A program made the position numbers and the translations under genes. Below, piece after piece: positions 48,245 through 53,661 of a stretch of DNA of 53,661 bases. Below the pieces are notes generated by a model. That model did no database searches, had not been told where the DNA came from, and saw only the letters and a list, made by a program, of their open reading frames with translations. The stretch comes from Mesorhizobium sp. LNHC252B00 (GTDB lineage: Bacteria > Pseudomonadota > Alphaproteobacteria > Rhizobiales > Rhizobiaceae): positions 85,332 to 138,992 of the forward strand of contig NZ_AYWO01000013.1 of assembly GCF_000502955.1 (NCBI RefSeq), written 5' to 3'. Position 1 is the stretch's first letter, and every line of letters starts with the position of its first letter.

Positions 48245-48897
48245 GACACGCCAGCCCCCAGGACGCGGCGGCCGCCTGTGACCAGCAGCCGGCGCAAGGC
48301 CATCGACATCAGGAGATAGACCATCGTCACGACCAAATAGGTCTCGAAGGAGCGGAAGGTGCGCGCCTGCAGCATGTCGGCCTCGTAGGTCAGCTCACGC
48401 ACCGCGATCTGCGACACCACGGCGGACTCCAGCATCATGATGACGATCTGGCTGGCCAGCGCTGGAAAGATCACCTTGAGCGCCTGCGGCAGCACGATCT
48501 TGATGAACACCTGGCGTTGTCTCAAGCCCAGCGCGAGCGCTGCTTCCGTCTGCCCGCCAGGCACGGCGTCAAGCCCGGCGCCGACGATCTCGATGGTGTA
48601 GGCCGCCATGTTGAGGGTCATCGCCAGGATGGCGGCAAGTACCGGATCGAGCCTGATGCCGAGGCTGGGCAAGCCGAAGAAGATGAAGAACAGCTGCACC
48701 AGGAACGGCGTGTTGCGGATGATCTCGACATACCAGGCGATGGCCCGCTTGAGCAGCACCGGGCCGTTGCGGCGCCCCGCGGCACCCAGGATGCTGAGGA
48801 ACGTTCCCGCCAGCGTGGTCACGGCGATCAACAGGATCGTCGTGGCCGCGCCGCGCGCTATGTCGCCGACAGCACCTGGAAGCCAGGCAAAGGCCAC
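48241..48897 (-). CDS. Polar amino-acid ABC transporter permease
   Basis: The 218-residue HisQ-type permease has YVEIIRNTPFLVQLFFIFFGLP and NMAAYTIEIVGAGLDAVPGGQ, both standard for this family. It forms a heterodimer with the permease at 47597. It starts 6 bp after the binding-protein gene. No ATPase gene of the family lies in this cluster. Confidence 0.9.
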   Translation of the reverse strand: MAFAWLPGAVGDIARGAATTILLIAVTTLAGTFLSILGAAGRRNGPVLLKRAIAWYVEIIRNTPFLVQLFFIFFGLPSLGIRLDPVLAAILAMTLNMAAYTIEIVGAGLDAVPGGQTEAALALGLRQRQVFIKIVLPQALKVIFPALASQIVIMMLESAVVSQIAVRELTYEADMLQARTFRSFETYLVVTMVYLLMSMALRRLLVTGGRRVLGAGVS

Positions 48898-48903
48898 GGA
48901 AAC

Positions 48904-49710
48904 TCAATCCTTGAGATTGTCGGGATTGAGCGGCGTCTTCAGCCAGGCTTTCGAGCTTTCGTCGAGCTTGCCGTCCGCCAGCATCTTGGCAACGGCATCG
49001 TTGACCGCCTTTTTCAGGCTGTCCTCATTCTTGTTGAGACCGATATGGGAGGGCGAGGTCAGGAGCTGGAACTTCTGCTCGGGCTCCAGCGCGTCCTGCT
49101 TGGCCAGCACCTGCGCGCCGACATCGTTGCCGACGACCATCAATTGCGTCTGGCCCGAGATGAAGGCCTGGATCACCGAATTGTAGTTGTCGAAGCGCTT
49201 GATGTCGGCCGACGCCGGCGCTGCCTCGGTGAGCGAGGTGTCTTCCAGCGTGCCGCGGTTGACGGCGATCGACTTGTCGGCAAGGTCTTCCTTGCCCTTG
49301 ACCGAAAGTGCCGCCGGACCGATGACGGCGATGTAGTAGGGCGCGTAGGCGACAGCGAAGTCGATCACCTGCTCGCGCTCCTTCGAATAGCCGACGCTCA
49401 TCAAGAGATCGACGCGGTGGTCGTTCAAGTATGGGATGCGGTTCTGGCCGGTGACGGAGACTGGGTTGAGCTTCACCTTGAGCGTGTCGGCAATGTATTG
49501 CGCGACATCCATGTCATAGCCCTTGAGGCTCATATCGGCGCTGGCCGAGGAGAAGGGCGGGAAATCGGCGAAGACGCCGACATTGATGGCGCCGGCCTTG
49601 GTGATATCGGCCAGCGCATCGGCGCTGGCGGCCTGGATTGCCAATGAGAGACCAGCGGTGCTGAGCATCAGCATGGCGGCTATGGATGCACATGTCTTTC
49701 GGATCGTCAT
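48904..49710 (-). CDS. Polar amino-acid ABC transporter substrate-binding protein
   Basis: The 268-residue periplasmic protein has a signal peptide ending near QAASA and the family-3 fold, with GVFADFPPFSSASADMSLKGYDMDVAQYIA and VDLLMSVGYSKEREQVIDFA. Gene order with the agmatinase-family enzyme upstream suggests it binds arginine, agmatine or another guanidino compound. Confidence 0.9.
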   Translation of the reverse strand: MTIRKTCASIAAMLMLSTAGLSLAIQAASADALADITKAGAINVGVFADFPPFSSASADMSLKGYDMDVAQYIADTLKVKLNPVSVTGQNRIPYLNDHRVDLLMSVGYSKEREQVIDFAVAYAPYYIAVIGPAALSVKGKEDLADKSIAVNRGTLEDTSLTEAAPASADIKRFDNYNSVIQAFISGQTQLMVVGNDVGAQVLAKQDALEPEQKFQLLTSPSHIGLNKNEDSLKKAVNDAVAKMLADGKLDESSKAWLKTPLNPDNLKD

Positions 49711-49745
49711 TTTTATTCCCCTCTGGAAGCTTTGTTTGTTTGGGT

Positions 49746-49772
49746 CGGCCGCCGGCTCCAGTACGGCGGCCG
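49746..49772. promoter_or_regulatory. Intercistronic hairpin between agmatinase and binding-protein genes
   Basis: CGGCCGCCG (49746-49754) and CGGCGGCCG (49764-49772) form a perfect 9-bp stem with a 9-base loop in the 79-bp gap. On the minus strand it lies 36 bp before the binding-protein start; without a T-run it could lower read-through from the agmatinase gene or stabilise its mRNA. Confidence 0.55.
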
Positions 49773-49789
49773 CCTTTGCTTTCTGAACG

Positions 49790-50851
49790 TCAGGTTCCCT
49801 TGCCGGTAACAGCCTGGCTGAACACCATGAGGCTCAGGATCTCGAACAGCACCTGTGCGGCGGCATGCGCGGTGTTGGTGGTGGCGTCGTATTGCGGCGC
49901 CACCTCGACGACGTCGCCGCCGACGATGTTGAGGCCCTTGAGGCCGCGCAGCAGTTCAAGCACTTCGCGCGTCGTCAGCCCGCCAACTTCCGGCGTGCCG
50001 GTGCCGGGCGCGAAGGCCGGATCGACGCTGTCGATGTCGAAGGAGACATAGGTCGGCCCGTCGCCGACAATCTTGCGCGCCTTCTCGATGGTGGCGGGAA
50101 TGCCGAGACCGGTCACTTCCTCGGCATGGACCACCGTCATGCCGGACTCATAGGTGAACTCCCACAGATATTCGGCCGAGCCGCGAATGCCGATCTGGAT
50201 CGTGCGCGTCGGATCGAGCACGCCGTCTAGCACGGCGTTGCGGAACGGCCCGCCATGGTGGAATTTGGTCATGTCGAAGAGGCCACTGGTGTCGCAATGG
50301 GCATCGATGTGGATCAGCCCGACCGGAGCCTTCTTGCCGACGGCTTTCAGGATCGGATGGCTGATCGAATGGTCGCCGCCCACAGACAATGGAATGACGC
50401 CGGCATCGACGATCTGGTTGGTGCGGCGCTCGATGTCATCATGGCTGATCTCCAGCCGGTAGCGGCTGCGGAACGGCGTATCGCCGATATCGGCGACCCT
50501 GAGCTCATGTGTCGGCGCGCATTCCAGCACGTGATTGTAGGGGCCGATGCGCTCAATGGCGCGCAGCGCCCTTGGCCCGAAGCGCGCGCCCGGCCGGTTG
50601 GTGACGCCGAGATCCATCGGCACGCCGATCATCGCCACCTGCAAATCGCCGAAATCCGGATTATCGGCCGCTATTTCGCGGTAAGGTGCGGCGAGGAAGG
50701 TCGGGATGCCGGAATAGGGCGCCAGCCGCGTGCCGCTCTTGGAAAAGATCTTGTCGGCGACCTTGCGGAACTTCGGGTCGAACATCTCGCCGCCATGGCT
50801 TTCACCATACTTGCGACGCAACGCATCGAGCTTGCCGCGATCGTATCCCAT
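49790..50851 (-). CDS. speB: Agmatinase/guanidinobutyrase-family ureohydrolase
   Basis: The 353-residue enzyme has the two-manganese arginase-family site: GGDHSIS, DAHCDT and SFDIDSVDP. It hydrolyses a guanidino compound to an amine and urea. The 353-residue length includes an N-terminal extension of about 45 residues. The start at 50851 has AGGAGG 5 bp upstream. It is first of the amino-acid transport unit and divergent from a LysR regulator. Agmatine, 4-guanidinobutyrate or 3-guanidinopropionate are possible substrates; the released urea could feed the urease at 8.5-17.9 kb. Confidence 0.85.
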   Translation of the reverse strand: MGYDRGKLDALRRKYGESHGGEMFDPKFRKVADKIFSKSGTRLAPYSGIPTFLAAPYREIAADNPDFGDLQVAMIGVPMDLGVTNRPGARFGPRALRAIERIGPYNHVLECAPTHELRVADIGDTPFRSRYRLEISHDDIERRTNQIVDAGVIPLSVGGDHSISHPILKAVGKKAPVGLIHIDAHCDTSGLFDMTKFHHGGPFRNAVLDGVLDPTRTIQIGIRGSAEYLWEFTYESGMTVVHAEEVTGLGIPATIEKARKIVGDGPTYVSFDIDSVDPAFAPGTGTPEVGGLTTREVLELLRGLKGLNIVGGDVVEVAPQYDATTNTAHAAAQVLFEILSLMVFSQAVTGKGT

Positions 50852-51032
50852 ATCCGCTCCTCCTGCCCGGGCTGATGCAGTGCGACCGTTGGCGATGCCT
50901 GGCGAGCCGACCGTCGTCCGGGCGGGTCGCTGTCGCGCTGGCTGCCTGCAGATTTCACGTCTTGAAGCTGTTTCGGGCTCAAGTGTCTGGCAGCCCCATT
51001 GAAAAATCAAATGATAATGTTAGCGTGTTCTC

Positions 51033-51049
51033 TGTGAGAAAATCTCACA
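51033..51049. promoter_or_regulatory. 17-bp palindrome in the agmatinase/LysR divergent region, candidate operator
   Basis: TGTGAGAAAATCTCACA is a perfect 7-bp inverted repeat around AAA. It lies 65 bp before the LysR start and 182 bp before the agmatinase start, in an AT-rich patch. A TGAGA-N3-TCTCA core fits the T-N11-A box of LysR regulators. The LysR gene next to it is the natural binder. Confidence 0.6.
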
Positions 51050-51069
51050 ATAAACTCGGAGCACGATCT

Positions 51070-51101
51070 GATCCGAAAACCGGCCTCCGCTTTTCGGGAT
51101 C
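51070..51101. repeat. Candidate dispersed palindrome next to the LysR start
   Basis: GATCCGAAAA (51070-51079) and TTTTCGGGATC (51091-51101) are complementary with one bulge. GATCCGAAAA and TTTTCGG palindromes of this kind are common between genes in rhizobia. It ends 12 bp before the LysR ATG and could affect its translation. Confidence 0.4.
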
Positions 51102-51113
51102 GCGCTTGAATGG

Positions 51114-52094
51114 ATGCTCATGGCCAACCGGCTGCCGCCTCTCAATCCGCTGCGTGCCTTCGAGGCAACGGCCCGCCATGGCTCGCTGACCAAGGCGGCG
51201 AGTGAACTGAATGTCACGCATGGCGCCATCAGCCACCAGATCAAGGCACTCGAGCAGTCGCTCGGCGTCAAGTTGTTCGAGCGGGTCGGTCAGCGGGTCA
51301 AACTGACTCCTCACGGCGCCGAACTTTTGCCGGCGGTCTCGACGGCCTTCGACAGTATCGCGACCGCCACCCAGCGCATGACAAGGCCGGCGAGCAGCGG
51401 CACACTTTCGGTCTCCTGCGTGCCGGCGCTGCTGTTGTTGTGGATGACACCGCGGCTCGGCAGTTTCATGGCGCAATATCCCGACATAAGTCTGACGCTT
51501 ATCCCCTCCAACGACCCTAGGGATTTGCGGGCGCCGAACATCGACGTCTGCGTGCATTATGGCGACGGCAGCTGGGCCGATTGCTGGATGCGCAAATGGT
51601 CGGGCCTCGAACTGTTTCCGGTGGTCAGCCCGACCTTGATCAACAACCGTCCGATCCGCAGCGTCAGGGATCTCGCCGACCATGTCTTCCTGCATGGCGA
51701 CGATGGCCGGGAATGGCACACATGGCTGGCGGCCGCCGACGCGCTGGACCTGGAGCGGGGCCGCCGCCATCATCTTGGCGACGCACGCATGGCGACCGAG
51801 GCGGCGGTGCATGGCCATGGCGTGGCGCTGGGCGATTCCGTGACGGCGAGCGCGTTGCTGGCCAGAGGTATGCTGGTCGCGCCGTTCAGCCTGTCGGTGC
51901 CGGCGGTCGACGATTTCTATGTCGTCTGTCGCAACGAGATGAGGGCGACGCCGATCGTGCAGGTGTTCATCGATTGGCTGTTTGCCGAGAAGGCCGGGGA
52001 TGACGGCCGCGCCGACGCGCCGGTAGCGGGCCGCATCGTCAGCCGCCGCAAGCGTCCGGCGCTCAGGGTCATCGGTGCCAAAACCGGAACCTGA
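51114..52094 (+). CDS. LysR-family regulator, GcvA-like
   Basis: The 326-residue protein has the GcvA-type N-terminus (NRLPPLNPLRAFEATARHGS and HGAISHQIKALEQSLGVKLF) and an effector domain. An ATG at 51120 gives a near-identical protein; neither start has a strong ribosome site. Its C-terminus (about 290-326) is a basic Arg-rich tail not usual for the family. It is divergent from the agmatinase unit and likely controls it. Confidence 0.9.
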   Translation: MLMANRLPPLNPLRAFEATARHGSLTKAASELNVTHGAISHQIKALEQSLGVKLFERVGQRVKLTPHGAELLPAVSTAFDSIATATQRMTRPASSGTLSVSCVPALLLLWMTPRLGSFMAQYPDISLTLIPSNDPRDLRAPNIDVCVHYGDGSWADCWMRKWSGLELFPVVSPTLINNRPIRSVRDLADHVFLHGDDGREWHTWLAAADALDLERGRRHHLGDARMATEAAVHGHGVALGDSVTASALLARGMLVAPFSLSVPAVDDFYVVCRNEMRATPIVQVFIDWLFAEKAGDDGRADAPVAGRIVSRRKRPALRVIGAKTGT

Positions 52095-52245
52095 CAGCGG
52101 CTTGCGGTGGCCATCGGTGGGCTTCCGCCTCCACAGGGCTCTCTTTTTGTCGGGCCAGCCTGAAACCGGGCAGCGTTCTGGCGAATTCGATGCTATGAGG
52201 CCTGTCGCGGTTGTGGATTGCAGGCAGCAAAGGCGGTGTTGAAAC

Positions 52246-53550
52246 ATGGCTAAGACCGATATTGCGCGGCGGGTCTACAACCACACCTGGAAGCTCGATC
52301 CGATCGTGCGCAGCCTGCTCGACACGGATTTCTACAAGCTTTTGATGCTGCAGATGATCTGGGGCATGTACCCCAAGGTCGAGACCACCTTCTCGCTGAT
52401 CAACCGCACCACTTCGGTTCGCCTCGCGGACGTGATCGATGAGGGCGAATTGCGCGAACAGCTCGATCATGCCCGCACCTTGCGCTTCTCCAAGAAGGAG
52501 ATGATCTGGCTCGCCGGTAACAATTTCTACGGCCGCAAGCAGATCTTCGAGCCGGAGTTTCTCGCCTGGCTCGAAGGTTTTCGGCTGCCCGAATACGAGC
52601 TGTCGAAGCGGGACAGGCAATATGAACTGACCTTCAACGGGCCGTGGATGTACACCACCCTGTGGGAGATCCCGGCGCTGGCGATCATCAATGAACTTCG
52701 ATCTCGCGCCGCCATGCGCGCGTTCGGGCCGTTCGCGCTCGATGTGCTCTATGCCCGCGCCAAGGCCAAGATGTGGGCCAAGACCGAACGGCTGAAAGCG
52801 CTGCCCGGCATCCGCATCTCAGACTTCGGCACGCGCCGGCGCCATTCCTTCCTGTGGCAGCGCTGGTGCGTCGAAGCGCTGAAGGAAGGTATCGGCGAGG
52901 CGTTCACCGGCACCTCCAACGTGCTTCTGGCGATGGACAACGACCTCGAAGCGCTTGGCACCAACGCGCATGAACTGCCGATGGTATTCGCGGCGCTGGC
53001 CAATTCCGAAAAAGAGCTGAAACAGTCGCCCTACAAGGTGCTGCAGGACTGGCAGCGCTACTATGGCGGCAATCTGCTGATCGTGCTGCCCGACGCCTTC
53101 GGCACCGCGTCGTTCCTGCGCGACGCGCCGGACTGGGTGGCCGACTGGACCGGTTTCCGCCCCGACAGCGCGCCGCCCATCGAGGGCGGCGAGAAGATAC
53201 TGTCGTGGTGGCGCGACAAGGGCAAGGATCCCCGCCAGAAGCTGCTGATCTTCTCCGATGGGCTTGAGGTCGAGACAATCGAGGAGACCTACCGCCACTT
53301 CAAAGGCAAGGTGCGCATGTCCTTCGGCTGGGGCACCAATTTGACCAATGATTTCGAAGGCTGCGCGCCGACCGAAACCAACAGCCTCGACGCCATATCG
53401 CTGGTCTGCAAGGTCACCGAGGCCAATGGCAGGCCGGCGGTCAAGCTCTCCGACAATCCGGCCAAGGCGACCGGAGATGAGAACGAGATCGAGCGCTATA
53501 TCAGGATTTTCGGGGAGAAGGACCGCGTGGAGCAACTGGTCAAGGTGTGA
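52246..53550 (+). CDS. pncB: Nicotinate phosphoribosyltransferase
   Basis: PncB makes nicotinate mononucleotide from nicotinate and phosphoribosyl pyrophosphate in NAD salvage. The 434-residue protein has [12 protein letters not shown] near the N-terminus, [12 protein letters not shown] in the centre, and [24 protein letters not shown] with the conserved His of the family. AAGGCGG precedes the ATG. It is monocistronic. Confidence 0.95.
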   Translation: MAKTDIARRVYNHTWKLDPIVRSLLDTDFYKLLMLQMIWGMYPKVETTFSLINRTTSVRLADVIDEGELREQLDHARTLRFSKKEMIWLAGNNFYGRKQIFEPEFLAWLEGFRLPEYELSKRDRQYELTFNGPWMYTTLWEIPALAIINELRSRAAMRAFGPFALDVLYARAKAKMWAKTERLKALPGIRISDFGTRRRHSFLWQRWCVEALKEGIGEAFTGTSNVLLAMDNDLEALGTNAHELPMVFAALANSEKELKQSPYKVLQDWQRYYGGNLLIVLPDAFGTASFLRDAPDWVADWTGFRPDSAPPIEGGEKILSWWRDKGKDPRQKLLIFSDGLEVETIEETYRHFKGKVRMSFGWGTNLTNDFEGCAPTETNSLDAISLVCKVTEANGRPAVKLSDNPAKATGDENEIERYIRIFGEKDRVEQLVKV

Positions 53551-53584
53551 GGGGTGAGTGGGGCTTTTGGATAGAGTGAGTTCC

Positions 53585-53661
53585 ATGGCGCCCCCGTGCC
53601 TCATCGCTTTGCTGGCCTTCCTCCCCACCCCCGCCTTCGCGCACGCCTCTGACCGTGGCCA
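53585..53661 (+). CDS. Start of an exported protein (cut by window edge)
   Basis: ATG at 53585 opens a frame that runs to the window end, 25 residues: MAPPCLIALLAFLPTPAF, then AHASDRG. It is a clean signal peptide with a likely cut after AFA. No ribosome site is strong. The mature protein is not visible, so function is unknown. Confidence 0.55.
   Translation, partial: MAPPCLIALLAFLPTPAFAHASDRG

Noticed and set aside
48517..49647. A 376-codon plus-strand frame opposite the amino-acid transport genes
   Set aside because: It lies over two genes with clear ABC transporter motifs and has no recognisable domain.

Overview
The window reads as chromosomal DNA of a Mesorhizobium-like alphaproteobacterium (order Hyphomicrobiales). 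The signs are high GC, tightly packed operons, a split urease locus, a sorbitol/mannitol ABC operon of the smo type, a GcvA-like LysR regulator near a DUF1127 protein, and palindromic intergenic elements of the kind common in rhizobia. The genus is inferred from gene content and style; nothing in the sequence proves it. No rRNA, tRNA or CRISPR array was seen.

Layout. 1-8.3 kb: the 5' end of an ISAs1-type transposase, a periplasmic D-Ala-D-Ala carboxypeptidase, a membrane/coiled-coil gene broken by an in-frame TAG, a mutarotase-fold protein, a small P-loop kinase, a histone-H1-like basic protein, a GST, and an acyl carrier protein/ketosynthase pair resembling NodF/NodE. 8.5-17.9 kb: urease genes in the order ureD-ureA-(DUF1272)-ureJ-ureB, two opposite-strand exported proteins, ureC, three unrelated genes, then ureE-ureF-(DUF3995)-ureG. 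18-31 kb: a class II aldolase, an HAD phosphatase, a SorC-type regulator, a DUF1127 protein, a LysR regulator, and an eight-gene polyol operon (smoEFGK, smoS, mtlK, HAD, FGGY kinase). 31-37.4 kb: a second polyol ABC operon on the minus strand with a xylitol-dehydrogenase-like enzyme and an AraC regulator. It converges with the first polyol operon, leaving a 10-bp gap. 37.6-46.8 kb: a MATE exporter followed by an eight-gene-sized sugar-acid/aldose module (dehydratase, SDR, AraFGH-like ABC transporter, GntR, aldose 1-epimerase). 46.9-53.7 kb: an FKBP isomerase, an agmatinase-family enzyme with a polar amino-acid ABC transporter, a divergent LysR regulator, pncB, and the start of an exported protein.

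How the genes work together. The urease genes supply structural subunits (A, B, C), nickel chaperones (D, E, F, G) and a nickel permease-like protein (J), and would release ammonia from urea. The two polyol operons each import a polyol, oxidise it to a ketose, and (in the first) phosphorylate the ketose. The third module imports an aldose, equilibrates its anomers, oxidises it and dehydrates the aldonate, which fits a non-phosphorylative route. The agmatinase-family enzyme with its transporter would scavenge guanidino compounds and release urea, which the urease could then use.

Most notable observations. The sugar module at 39.1-46.7 kb lies between the 3' end of the MATE gene and a diverged second copy of that 3' end, which begins within about 20 bp of the epimerase stop; this suggests acquisition by recombination in the MATE tail. 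Three sugar ABC operons carry a strong hairpin directly after the binding-protein gene. A four-unit 15-bp tandem repeat lies just upstream of ureC. The acyl carrier protein carries HSL instead of the usual DSL at its prosthetic-group site.
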